This document shows, piece after piece, positions 24,894-33,716 of a DNA stretch of 43,294 nt. The translations under genes were made by a program, and so were the position numbers. Position 1 is the first letter of the stretch; each line of letters starts with the position of its first letter. The notes below the pieces were generated by a model. It was not told the origin of the DNA, ran no database searches, and worked only from the letters and a program-made list of their open reading frames with translations. Source of the DNA: Paenibacillus gyeongsangnamensis (GTDB lineage Bacteria; Bacillota; Bacilli; Paenibacillales; NBRC-103111); contig NZ_JAQAGZ010000037.1 of the NCBI RefSeq assembly GCF_027533625.1, forward strand, positions 1 through 43,294. Direction: 5' to 3'.

Positions 24894-25454
24894 ATGTCCA
24901 TGAAGCTTGTCATTCTTGGGCTGCTCATGGAGGGCGACAGCCATCCCTACGAATTGCGGCACAAGATGAAAGAACGCTCGATGCTGCATTATATCAAGAT
25001 GCAGGAAGGCTCGCTGTATTATGCCATCGATACACTGTGCAAGGACGGCTACGTGGAAGCGGCGGAAACGGTTAAGGACAGCGGCCGGCCGGACCGGACG
25101 ATTTACCGGATTACGCCGAGCGGGAAGGTTCTGTTCGAGGAGCTGCTGATGGAGCAGTTCGCCGATACCAAGATGATCTATCATCCGATGTATGCGGCGC
25201 TGGCATTCGCCTACTGCGGAGACCAGGAGCGCATTCGCGCCATTGTGGAAGAGAAAGCGCGGCAGCAGCGCGAGGTTGTAGATCTGCTCAAGCAGGTGTA
25301 TTACGAGCATATTCCTATCGTGCCGCGCAGCGTACTTCATATGATGAAGGGGCGCTGGGAGCACGCCGAGACGGAGCTGCATTTCCTCGAACGGCTGGCC
25401 GCCGATGCGGCGGCGGGGCGGCTCAAGGAACGCGGCAAGCCGCTGGAAGATTAG
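24894..25454 (+). CDS. PadR-family transcriptional repressor
   Basis: 186 aa. The N-terminal winged helix has the PadR pattern KLVILGLLMEGDSHPYELRHKM, then EGSLYYAIDTLCKDGYVEA and RTIYRITPSGKVLFEELL. A C-terminal helical dimerisation domain follows (KARQQREVVDLLKQVYYEHI, WEHAETELHFLERLAADAA). It lies 15 bases after the efflux gene, so it probably represses that operon and is released by a pump substrate. The operator candidate is at 23248-23263. Confidence 0.92.
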   Translation: MSMKLVILGLLMEGDSHPYELRHKMKERSMLHYIKMQEGSLYYAIDTLCKDGYVEAAETVKDSGRPDRTIYRITPSGKVLFEELLMEQFADTKMIYHPMYAALAFAYCGDQERIRAIVEEKARQQREVVDLLKQVYYEHIPIVPRSVLHMMKGRWEHAETELHFLERLAADAAAGRLKERGKPLED

Positions 25455-25479
25455 CATCAGATTGATCCCCCGAAAATAG

Positions 25480-25515
25480 AAATGCAGCCCCGCGGAAGCG
25501 AGAGCTGCATTTTTA
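25480..25515. terminator. Shared terminator between the two efflux modules
   Basis: AAATGCAGC (25480-25488) pairs with GCTGCATTT (25504-25512), with A and T runs on the two sides, so it serves both convergent operons. Confidence 0.75.
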
Positions 25516-25518
25516 TAT

Positions 25519-27145
25519 TTAGACCGCTCCCTCGCCTTCGGATGCTCTAGGCTTCTTGCGGCTGTCCGTGATTTTGATGTTCCCGAGGAACGGGGCAATC
25601 ACTGCGCCGAGAAGGACAAAGATGAGCCCGAAAAGGAAGACTGAATGAAGCGAGCTGACGAGCGCGCTCTTGATCACCGGCACCATCTGGTCCAGGAGCG
25701 GCTTCGGGAACCCCGCGAGCGTCTGCGGATTCAGCAGCATGGAATAGAGGCCTTGCGGGTTCGTGTGCACCATATCCGTAATTTTATGAACCATGTCGCC
25801 CCGCAGGGAGCTGCTTCAGGAGCGGCACCAGCGTTTCGGTCAGCTGGCGGTCGGACTTGTGGTTCATAATAACTCCCAGAACGGTCATGCCGAACGTGCC
25901 GCCGATCTGGCGGAAGAACTGGCTGGAAGAGGTGACGACGCCGAGCTCCGATTTCGGGAACGTCTCCTGCAGCGCTAGCGTCAGAAGCGGCATCACCAGG
26001 CCCATCCCGACACCCATGACCATCATGTAGCCTGTGGCGGTCCAGCGGCTGGTGTCAATGTCCATCGTGGTCAGCAGCAGGAAGCCTGCGGACATGATGA
26101 TCATTCCGGCAATCATCTGAGTGCGCATGCCGAGCTTCTGTACGAGCCAGCCTCCGGCAATGCTCGTCAGAATCATGACGATCATCATCGGCGTCATGAC
26201 GGTTCCCGATGCGGAAGCGCTGATGCCGACGATGCCCTGCATGAACAGCGGCACGAACATGATGGCCCCGAACATCCCGACGCTCATAAGAAAGCCGATG
26301 CCGTTGATCAGCGTAAAGGTACGGTTCTTGAACAGTTCTACCGGCAAAATCGGCTCGGCCGTCCGCGATTCGATCAGGACGAAGGAAACGAGCGAAATGA
26401 CCGCAATAACGAACAACCCTATGATTTGCCACGAGGTCCAGGCATATTCCTTCCCTCCGAAGGTCAGGCCTAGCAGGAGAGACACGACGCCGACGATCAT
26501 CGTCACCATGCCGCCGAAGTCGAACTGTACTCGGCCTTCGCGGCGTCCGTCCCGCAGGCCGAGAGCGATAAACACCGTTGCAAGGATTCCGACCGGCAGG
26601 TTGATGTAGAACACCCAATGCCAGTTGATGGAATCGACGATCCAGCCCCCGACCTGCGGTCCGATGACCGAGGAGAGACCGAATACCGCACCGAAGACGC
26701 CCTGCCATTTGGCACGTTCTTTGCCTGTGAACAAATCACCGATAATAATCATGGCCATCGGCATCATCACACCGCCGCCGATCCCCTGCAGCGCACGGAA
26801 CCAAATGAGCTGGCCCATCGTCTGGGACATGCCGCACAGGACGGAGCCGATCATGAAGACGATCAATCCCGTCAAATAAACGGTTCGGCGTCCCAGCAGG
26901 TCGGCGAGCTTGCCGGCAATCGGCACGACGGAGGTGGAGCTGAGCATGTAAGCCGTCGTCAGCCAAGTCATCAGGCTGAGCCCGCCGAGGTCCCCGACAA
27001 TCCGCGGCATGGCGGTTCCTACAATCGTATTGTCCAGCGAAGCGAAGAGCATCGCAATGATGAGTCCGGTAATCAGCAGGCCGCGGGAAGCATCATGACG
27101 CTCTCCCGGTGGAGCGGCCGCTTGGTTTTCTTGAAAGTGTTCCAT
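25519..27145 (-). pseudogene. Second DHA2-family drug efflux gene, frameshifted near the C-terminus
   Basis: Residues 1-453 read as a complete DHA2 transporter up to helix 12 or 13: LDNTIVGTAMPRIVGDL, GKLADLLGRRTVYL (motif A), FRALQGIGGGVMMPM (motif B), FGLSSVIGPQVGGWI (motif C). The frame then ends early with RHGS and a stop at 25784-25786. The following sequence, in the next frame from 25794, is the expected last part (GFPKPLLDQMVPVIKSAL, then SVFLFGLIFVLLGAVIAPFL, plus a charged tail). One extra base in the run of four C/G at 25799-25802 explains it. With the base removed the protein would be about 542 aa. This could be a real mutation or a homopolymer sequencing error. MarR is upstream in the same operon. 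Confidence 0.85.
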
Positions 27146-27169
27146 ATAGGTATTCCTCCTTCATGGGGT

Positions 27170-27601
27170 CTAATCTTCGATGTCCTGCACCAGCTTCTCG
27201 AATATACGCAAGAAGGAATCCCATTCCTCCGGCTCCAGACGGGACATATATCCTTCCAGCGTATCGGTGCGGATCTTGCGGACGCGCTGCAGTACGGCAA
27301 CGCCTTCCTCCGTCAGCTCCAGCAGGACGACCCTGCGGTCCTTCTCATCGTGCGTCCGCGACACATAGCCGTGCTGGACGAGCCGGTCGATCATCACGGT
27401 AATCGCGCTCGGTTTGACATCCAGCTTATGGGCAAGCATAGTAACGGTACAGGGCTTCAGGCTGACAATCTGATACAGCATCATAATTTGCTGGCCGGTT
27501 ATGGGCAGCTCCGGAGGCAGTCCGAGGCCGGGACCGATACGGCGGAACAGCAGGAAAAAGGCTTTCTCGAATCGTTCGATTTCTGCACGAGTAGGGGACA
27601 A
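27170..27601 (-). CDS. MarR-family transcriptional regulator
   Basis: 143 aa. It starts at TTG 27601, with GGAGG 7 nt upstream. The winged helix-turn-helix is classic: TMLAHKLDVKPSAITVMIDRLVQHGYVSR followed by the DEKDRRVVLLELTEEG wing. N- and C-terminal helices form the dimer. It lies 24 bases before the MFS gene, so it probably represses the pump operon. The upstream region (27632-27668) is very A+T-rich with overlapping ATTTAAAT repeats that could be its operator, and a TATACT -10 near 27630 on the minus strand. Confidence 0.9.
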   Translation of the reverse strand: MSPTRAEIERFEKAFFLLFRRIGPGLGLPPELPITGQQIMMLYQIVSLKPCTVTMLAHKLDVKPSAITVMIDRLVQHGYVSRTHDEKDRRVVLLELTEEGVAVLQRVRKIRTDTLEGYMSRLEPEEWDSFLRIFEKLVQDIED

Positions 27602-27705
27602 TGGAATTCCTCCGTTTTGCTTTGAAGTATAGTAATTAAATTATATAAAATTTAAATTATTTAATCATATTGTAGTTACAGAGCCGCCGCATGTCAAGAA
27701 GTCTT

Positions 27706-27732
27706 TTGACCGCATCTGCATTTTGGTATGAT
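27706..27732 (+). promoter_or_regulatory. Promoter of the Lhr-type helicase gene
   Basis: TTGACC, 15-nt spacer, TATGAT with an upstream TGG giving an extended -10 feel. The start codon is 57 bases further on. Confidence 0.4.
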
Positions 27733-27788
27733 ATTCCAAGGTGAAACCCTTATTCGATGGCTTATTAAAGCGAAGGAGCGCTGCCTGC

Positions 27789-30700
27789 ATGAAATTAACG
27801 GAAGCGTTTGGTTATCATCCGCTGCTGTCGAACTGGTTCGGGCGCCGGTACGGCGAACCGACGGACGTCCAGCGTCAGGCATGGGAGGCGATCCTGGCCG
27901 GCAAGCACGCCTTGGTCGCAGCTCCAACCGGTTCCGGCAAAACGTTAGCCGCGCTGCTGCCCTGCTTGAACCGGATAATGACGGAGAAAGAAAGGGACCC
28001 GGAAAGTCCGGCAGGCGTCAAGCTGCTGTACATTACGCCGTTAAAGGCGCTCAATAACGATATTCACCACCACGCCGCCGCCTATGTTCAGGAGCTGGAG
28101 CAATGCGCCGCGGAGCAGGGAATGCCCTGGGAGGGGCTGACCGTTGGCGTGCGGACCGGCGATACGAAGCCGGGCGTTCGCGCCGCCATGCTGCGCCGGC
28201 CTCCGGATGTGCTGGTGACGACGCCGGAATCGCTCTATTTGCTGCTGACCTCCGCCAAGGGCAGAAGAACGCTTCGCACGGTAACACAGGTCATCGTAGA
28301 TGAGATCCATGATCTGGCCGGAGACCGCAGAGGCAGCCATCTGTCCGTTACCCTGGAACGGCTGGCCGCCTGGACAGGGGGGCTGTTGCAGCGGATCGGC
28401 GTGTCGGCCACGCAGAATCCGATCGCCGAGGTGGCCCGCTTCTTGGGCGGCTGGAGCTCGGAAGCGCCGGACTCGCCCGCGAGGCCCGTGGCCGTCATCG
28501 AGAGCCGGATGGACAAGCGAATTCGGCTCGGCGTCACAATGCCTTATGGAGGCTTCATCACGGCGGACCGGCAGGAAGCCGTCTGGGGGCCTCTGACGGA
28601 GCAGATATTGGAACGGATGGAAGGAGCCCGCTCCGTCTTAGTATTCGTCAATAATCGCCGGTTATGTGAACGGCTGACGCTGCGCCTGAACGAACGGGCG
28701 GGCTATGAGATCGCCCGCTCCCACCACGGCAGCGTCGCCCGCGAGCAGCGCCTTGAGGTGGAACGGGCGCTGAAGGCCGGCGAGCTCCGCTGCCTGGTCG
28801 CTACGGCGTCGCTGGAACTCGGCATCGACGTCGGCTCGATCGATTTGGTGCTCCAGATCGATTCACCCAAGAGCGCCGCGGCCGGCATTCAGCGGATCGG
28901 CCGCGCGGGACATGCCGTCGGCGGGGAGAGCCGCGGCTTAATTATCGCGCGCAGCCGGGGGCAGCTGCCGGAGTGCGCGGTGCTGGCGAAGCGCATCGCC
29001 ACCCGGTCGATCGAGCCGATCCTCATCCCGCGGCACGAGCTCGGCGTCCTCTGCCAGCAGATCGTGGCGATGGCGGCTTCGGGCGATTGGACGCTGCCGG
29101 AGCTGCAAGCCGTATTCCAGCGAAGCTATGCTTACCGCGGACTGAGCTCCGAGCGGTTCATCGCGGTCCTGGAGGTGCTGTCCGGGTATTATCCGTTCGT
29201 CCGGCCGCTCATCGATTGGGACCGGGATGCGGAACGGGTTGCGGCCCGGTCCAACACGATGATGGCGGCGATCATGGGGGCGGGCACGATCCCGCAGAGC
29301 AGCGCCTACCCGGTGCATCACGCGGAGAGCCGGATTCATCTCGGCGAGCTGGATGAGGAGTACATTCACGAGAGCCGGGTCGGAGATGTATTCCAGCTGG
29401 GGACGTCCTCCTGGAAAATTCAATCCATCGGCAGCGACCGCGTGTATGTGGTCGAAACCGGGAATACGTTCAGCGAAATCCCGTTCTGGCGCGGCGAGGG
29501 CCAAGGCCGGACGATGGAAAGCTCGCTGGAGATCGGCGGGTTTCTTGCCGAGATCGAATCGCGTATGGGCAGCCGGAGCGGGGCGGAGATGACGGATTGG
29601 TTCATGAGCGAATATTTGCTGGATGCGGTGGCGTCGGATCAGATCGCCTCCCTGCTGCATGCCCAGAAGGCGGTATCGGCGGTGCCGACGGACCGCCGTA
29701 TCGTCATGGAGCAGTTCCAGGACGATCAGAAGCAGCATCATGTGGTCATCCACTGCTGGTATGGCCGCACGTTCAACCGGACCTGGCTGCTGGCCATTCA
29801 ACGGCAGCTGGAGGCGAAGCTGCCGTACCGGTTCTACGCGAATGCGAAGGATAACGGCATCGAGCTGGTGTTTCCCGGGGGCGAGGCGGGCGCTTCCGAT
29901 TATATTGAGCTCATACGCGGAGTGAGGTCCGCGAATGTAGAGACGCTGCTGCTCGAGTCCGTCCCCGGGTCGCTGATGTTCGGAGCCGCCTTCCGGCAGC
30001 TGGCGGAGACGTCGCTGCTGCTGTCCCGCAGCTTTACGCGTAGGCCCGCCTGGCAGAGACGGCTGCGCAGCCAGGAGCTGCTGCGGGAAGCGCTGCCGTA
30101 TGCGGAGCGTTTCCCGTTCATTGCGGAGGCGATGCGTCTGTGCCTGAACGAGGAGCTGAATGCACCGCAGGTGAAGCGGGTCCTTCGGGAGATGGAGAGC
30201 GGGGCGATCGAGACGGTCGTGCTCCGGAACGCTTTTCCATCCCCATTCGCCGCGCTTTATTTGGCCGATTACGTACAGACCCAGCTCTACGAGTCCGATG
30301 CGGTAGGAACGGATATTCAGCAGCAGCTCATCGGATTAAACCGGGCGGCGGCAGGACGGATCTTCGGCGGCAGCGCCCGGCAGGAGGAAGCTGAGGTCAA
30401 GCCGGAACGCTCGGTCCGGACCGCCGAAGAGCTTTACCGGCTGCTGAAGGAGCAGGGGGACCTGTCGGAGGCGGAGCTTGCAGCCCTTCCGGGCGGAGAA
30501 CGGGTGGCGCCGCTGCTGCAGACGCTGGCTTCGGAAGGCCGCATTGCGCAGGTGCCGTTAGCCGGTACGAGCCGCTGGATCTGCGCCGATGAGCTCGCGG
30601 CCTACGGCCGGCTGCAGGAGGATCGGAAAGCCGGGGAAGTCGAGGATGCAAGGGTGCTGATCCTTGGCCGTTTTACGAGCGGCCGGCTCTATGTTACAGC

Positions 30701-32129
30701 GGACGAGCTGGCGCAGCGATATGCGCTCGAGCCTGGTATGGCGCGCGGCTTTCTGCGCCGGGAAGAAGCCCGGGGCAAGCTGGAGCCGGCGCCGGATGCA
30801 GAGGGGCGCGAGCGGTGGCTGAACCGGGCGCTTGCGGAGCGCCGGGCGCGGCAGACGGCAGGCGCGCTCCGGGGGAACCGGGATGCGGTGGAGCCGGCCG
30901 TCTATTTAGGAAGACTTCTGCAGCTTCAGCACGCCGTGCCGGGAGAGCGGCTGAGCGGCCCGGACGGGCTTCTGCGGGTGATCGGCGTCCTGCAGGGCAC
31001 CTTCCTTCCGCTGTCCCAATGGGAGAGCCAGGTGTTTCCGATACGCCTGACCGATTACCGCAAGGAAACGCTGGACGGTCTCTGCGCCGAAGGAGAGGTT
31101 GTCTGGATTGGCCGGAAAGCGCCGGAGGAGAAGGAAGGGCGGGTCGCCTTCTTCCTGGCGGAGTCGAAGGAGCTGCTGCGGCCGTTCCTGAGCGGTCAGC
31201 CGGCGCAGCGCCATACCGGGCTGCTGGAGCTGCTCTCCGCTAAGGGGGCGAGCTTTCTGACGGCGCTCAGCCGGGACAGCGGCCGGGCGCCTTCGGAGGT
31301 GCTCGCCGACTTGCTGGAGCTTGCCTGGGACGGTCGCGTCTCCAACGATCAATTCGCCCCCCTGCGGCTGCACGGTTCGGGCAAACGTCCCGCCGCGCCG
31401 AAGCAGGGAAGACCTGGCCGCGCGGGCTTCCAATCGGGACTTGGCCGATGGTATGCGCTGGAGCCGGAATCGGCCGCGCCTTCAGAGGACGGTGCCGCTC
31501 TCGCGTCATCCGTCATGGCTTGGGCGAAGCAGCTGCTGAACGGGTACGGCCTGCTGACCAAGGATATTGCGTCCCAAATGCTTCCATGGTCGTGGGATGC
31601 GGTATACGGCGCATTGAAGCAGCTGGAAGCGTGGGGCGTGCTGACCCGGGGTCTCTGGGTGCGGGATATTGGGGCGCTGCAGTTCGCGCAGAAAGAGACG
31701 GTCGAACGGCTGCGCGAAACGGACCGGAGCGGTTTAACCGGCGTGACGGTTCTCCCCTCCCTGGATCCGGCCAATCCTTACGGCCTCTCCGTTCGATGGC
31801 CGGCGGCGGAAGGGATCGCGTTTGCCAGAAAGGCGGGCAATTATTTGCTCGTGAAGGACGGATGCTGGCTGCTCTGGATGGAAAACAACGGGAAACGACT
31901 CTATACGATGCCGGACTGGGAGAAGCGGCCGCTTCGGGCCGGGGAGCTGGAAGAGCTGCTTCGTACGGGGCTGCGGCACATTCTTTCGTTGTCCGGAGGA
32001 CGGAAGGTGGTCGTCGAAGCGTGGAACAAGCAGCCGGTGATCGGGTCGGCGGCGGAAGAAGCCTTGCGGGAGCTCGGTGCCGAAGCGGACCGCGGGTCTC
32101 TTGTTCTATGGCCCAGCGCGCTGAAATAA
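27789..32129 (+). CDS. Lhr-type DEAD/DEAH-box helicase (large)
   Basis: 1446 aa superfamily-2 helicase of the Lhr group, 3'-to-5' translocases involved in nucleic acid repair or mobile-element response. The Q-like motif is PTDVQRQAW (24-32). Walker A is APTGSGKT (45-52), DEIH at 171-174 followed by LAGDRRGSHLS (an Lhr hallmark), SAT at 206-208, and QRIGRAGH for motif VI. The RecA pair covers about 1-430, followed by a winged helix, the DEAD/H-associated domain (about 620-870), and a long C-terminal region of winged-helix repeats (about 900-1440) like the Lhr C-terminal domain. ATG 27789 is used with GAAGGAG 12 nt upstream. It is monocistronic. DNA repair is the best role guess. Confidence 0.9.
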   Translation: MKLTEAFGYHPLLSNWFGRRYGEPTDVQRQAWEAILAGKHALVAAPTGSGKTLAALLPCLNRIMTEKERDPESPAGVKLLYITPLKALNNDIHHHAAAYVQELEQCAAEQGMPWEGLTVGVRTGDTKPGVRAAMLRRPPDVLVTTPESLYLLLTSAKGRRTLRTVTQVIVDEIHDLAGDRRGSHLSVTLERLAAWTGGLLQRIGVSATQNPIAEVARFLGGWSSEAPDSPARPVAVIESRMDKRIRLGVTMPYGGFITADRQEAVWGPLTEQILERMEGARSVLVFVNNRRLCERLTLRLNERAGYEIARSHHGSVAREQRLEVERALKAGELRCLVATASLELGIDVGSIDLVLQIDSPKSAAAGIQRIGRAGHAVGGESRGLIIARSRGQLPECAVLAKRIATRSIEPILIPRHELGVLCQQIVAMAASGDWTLPELQAVFQRSYAYRGLSSERFIAVLEVLSGYYPFVRPLIDWDRDAERVAARSNTMMAAIMGAGTIPQSSAYPVHHAESRIHLGELDEEYIHESRVGDVFQLGTSSWKIQSIGSDRVYVVETGNTFSEIPFWRGEGQGRTMESSLEIGGFLAEIESRMGSRSGAEMTDWFMSEYLLDAVASDQIASLLHAQKAVSAVPTDRRIVMEQFQDDQKQHHVVIHCWYGRTFNRTWLLAIQRQLEAKLPYRFYANAKDNGIELVFPGGEAGASDYIELIRGVRSANVETLLLESVPGSLMFGAAFRQLAETSLLLSRSFTRRPAWQRRLRSQELLREALPYAERFPFIAEAMRLCLNEELNAPQVKRVLREMESGAIETVVLRNAFPSPFAALYLADYVQTQLYESDAVGTDIQQQLIGLNRAAAGRIFGGSARQEEAEVKPERSVRTAEELYRLLKEQGDLSEAELAALPGGERVAPLLQTLASEGRIAQVPLAGTSRWICADELAAYGRLQEDRKAGEVEDARVLILGRFTSGRLYVTADELAQRYALEPGMARGFLRREEARGKLEPAPDAEGRERWLNRALAERRARQTAGALRGNRDAVEPAVYLGRLLQLQHAVPGERLSGPDGLLRVIGVLQGTFLPLSQWESQVFPIRLTDYRKETLDGLCAEGEVVWIGRKAPEEKEGRVAFFLAESKELLRPFLSGQPAQRHTGLLELLSAKGASFLTALSRDSGRAPSEVLADLLELAWDGRVSNDQFAPLRLHGSGKRPAAPKQGRPGRAGFQSGLGRWYALEPESAAPSEDGAALASSVMAWAKQLLNGYGLLTKDIASQMLPWSWDAVYGALKQLEAWGVLTRGLWVRDIGALQFAQKETVERLRETDRSGLTGVTVLPSLDPANPYGLSVRWPAAEGIAFARKAGNYLLVKDGCWLLWMENNGKRLYTMPDWEKRPLRAGELEELLRTGLRHILSLSGGRKVVVEAWNKQPVIGSAAEEALRELGAEADRGSLVLWPSALK

Positions 32130-32136
32130 GGTATAG

Positions 32137-32177
32137 CGAGGAGTGCGGCGAACTGAAGCCTCGCTCCTTAGTTTTTT
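32137..32177 (+). terminator. Terminator of the helicase gene
   Basis: GCGAGG (32137 on) pairs with CCTCGC across a 16-nt loop. A TTAGTTTTTT tract follows shortly after. Confidence 0.55.
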
Positions 32178-32199
32178 ATAGGAGAGCATTGAAAATGTA

Positions 32200-32254
32200 T
32201 TGACAGAAAGGAGGTTTGGTTTTAGAATACCAACTAACCAGATGGGAATTATTA
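32200..32254 (+). promoter_or_regulatory. Strong promoter with a CymR-like operator
   Basis: TTGACA (32200-32205), 17-nt spacer, TAGAAT (32223-32228). Overlapping the -10 and start, 32226-32254 reads AATACC, 12 nt, then ATGGGAATTATT, which resembles the CymR (Rrf2-type cysteine repressor) box with its GGAATT half. A cysteine-linked control would fit a cystine transporter. The box call rests on remembered consensus and needs a motif scan. Confidence 0.5.
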
Positions 32255-32292
32255 TTTTCCAGTCCGTTAACGTCACGAGGAGGCGCATTGGT

Positions 32293-33660
32293 TTGAATCT
32301 CTTGTACTTAGTCAGTTGGGCCGCAGCGATTGTGGTCATTGCCGCTTTAATATTTGCGGCCAAGAAGAAAGTTGGTTTCGGTACCCGGGTCCTGGCGGCC
32401 ATGCTGCTGGGCGTCGTAGTCGGAGCGGTCTTCAAGGACCAGGCTGCGGACGTCGGCATCGTAGGCAACATTTATGTCAGTCTGATTAAAATGATCGTCA
32501 TGCCGCTCGTTATTGCAACCATCATTTCCAGTATCACGTCGGTCACCGACCCCGGCATGCTGAAGAAGGTCGGAACGAAGACGATCGGGCTGTTTTTGTT
32601 AACGACCGGTATCGCGGCGGTGATCGGTTTGATCGTTGCTCTAGTGCTGGATCCGGGCGCGGGCATTTCTTATGCGAAGGACGCTTCCTTTAAAGCGCGC
32701 GAGATTCCGACCTTCATGAAAGTGCTGATGGACCTCGTGCCGTCAAACCCGGTCAACGAGATGTCGACGGGCAAAGTCGTACCGGTTATTATATTCGCCA
32801 TGTTCGTCGGGGTGGCCATTACGATTGAAGGCAGCCGCAAGCCGGAGCGGGTGAAGCCGGTAAAAGATTTGATCGATTCGTTCACGCAAATCATGTTCCG
32901 CGTAACGAAGCTGATCATCAGGCTGACGCCTTACGGCGTGTTCGGGCTGATGACGACGATGGCGGCCAAATACGGCCTCTCCTCGCTGCTGCCGCTCGGC
33001 AAGGTCATCATCGCGGTATATATCGCGTGCCTGCTTCATTTCGTCCTGACCTTCGGTACGCTCGTCACTTTCGTAGCGCGCGTGAATCCGTTCCGTTTTC
33101 TCAAAAAGATTTATCCGGTCATCGCCGTAGCCTTCACCACTCGAAGCAGCTATGCGACCTTGCCGGTTAACCTTGAAGTCATTACGAAGCGATTGAAAGT
33201 ATCCGATCGGATCGCCAGCTTCGTGGCGCCGCTCGGAGCGACGATTAACATGAACGGCTGCGGCGGGCTGTACCCGGCGATCGTTGCGATCTTCGTGGCC
33301 AAAGTATTCGGCATCGAGCTTACGATGATGCATTATATCCTCATTGTCGGCTCCGCTGTCGTGGCGTCCGTCGGCGTAGCCGGCGTACCCGGCCCCGCTT
33401 CGATCTCGACCACGGTCGTGCTGACCAGCGCAGGCCTGCCGATCGAAGGGATGGCGCTCGTGCTCGGGATCGACGCGATTCTCGATATGGCGCGTACGGC
33501 AATCAACGCAACGGGCACTACGGTGAGCTCGCTGGTTGTCGCTGCATCGGAGAAGGAATTCGACCGCGAAGCGTTCTATAACGATGCGGACGACGAGCTG
33601 GATACGTATGAGAGCAAGCCGCTGTTCGGCGGCAACAAGGCTGCGGCATCGAAAGCGTAA
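32293..33660 (+). CDS. DAACS-family cation symporter, TcyP-like (cystine or dicarboxylate)
   Basis: 455 aa. TTG 32293 is chosen because GAGGAGG lies 9 nt upstream. It starts with helix NLLYLVSWAAAIVVIAALIF. The family shows LIKMIVMPLVIATIISSI, RLTPYGVFGLM and AFTTRSSYATLPVN (the substrate-loop serines). INMNGCGGLYPAIVAI resembles TcyP NGCxGxYPA more than the NMDG of aspartate carriers. GVPGPASISTTVVL and a charged C-terminal tail follow. L-cystine uptake is favoured by this motif and the CymR-like box; a dicarboxylate or amino acid substrate is the alternative. Its terminator at 33677-33715 is directly followed by a group II intron. Confidence 0.87.
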   Translation: MNLLYLVSWAAAIVVIAALIFAAKKKVGFGTRVLAAMLLGVVVGAVFKDQAADVGIVGNIYVSLIKMIVMPLVIATIISSITSVTDPGMLKKVGTKTIGLFLLTTGIAAVIGLIVALVLDPGAGISYAKDASFKAREIPTFMKVLMDLVPSNPVNEMSTGKVVPVIIFAMFVGVAITIEGSRKPERVKPVKDLIDSFTQIMFRVTKLIIRLTPYGVFGLMTTMAAKYGLSSLLPLGKVIIAVYIACLLHFVLTFGTLVTFVARVNPFRFLKKIYPVIAVAFTTRSSYATLPVNLEVITKRLKVSDRIASFVAPLGATINMNGCGGLYPAIVAIFVAKVFGIELTMMHYILIVGSAVVASVGVAGVPGPASISTTVVLTSAGLPIEGMALVLGIDAILDMARTAINATGTTVSSLVVAASEKEFDREAFYNDADDELDTYESKPLFGGNKAAASKA

Positions 33661-33676
33661 ATCAAGGAAATAAGGA

Positions 33677-33715
33677 AAAGGCATAACGGAGAACATGTCC
33701 GTTATGCCTTTTTTT
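33677..33715 (+). terminator. Terminator of the symporter gene and intron landing site
   Basis: AAAGGCATAACGGA and TCCGTTATGCCTTT pair perfectly around GAACATG, followed by a T run. The group II intron begins at 33717, one base past the T run. Confidence 0.92.
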
Positions 33716-33716
33716 A

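Noticed and set aside
23853..25598. Long open frame (581 codons) antisense to the MFS-padR operon
   Set aside because: Arg/Gln/His-rich nonsense product typical of a shadow of G+C-rich genes; the plus-strand genes are clear.
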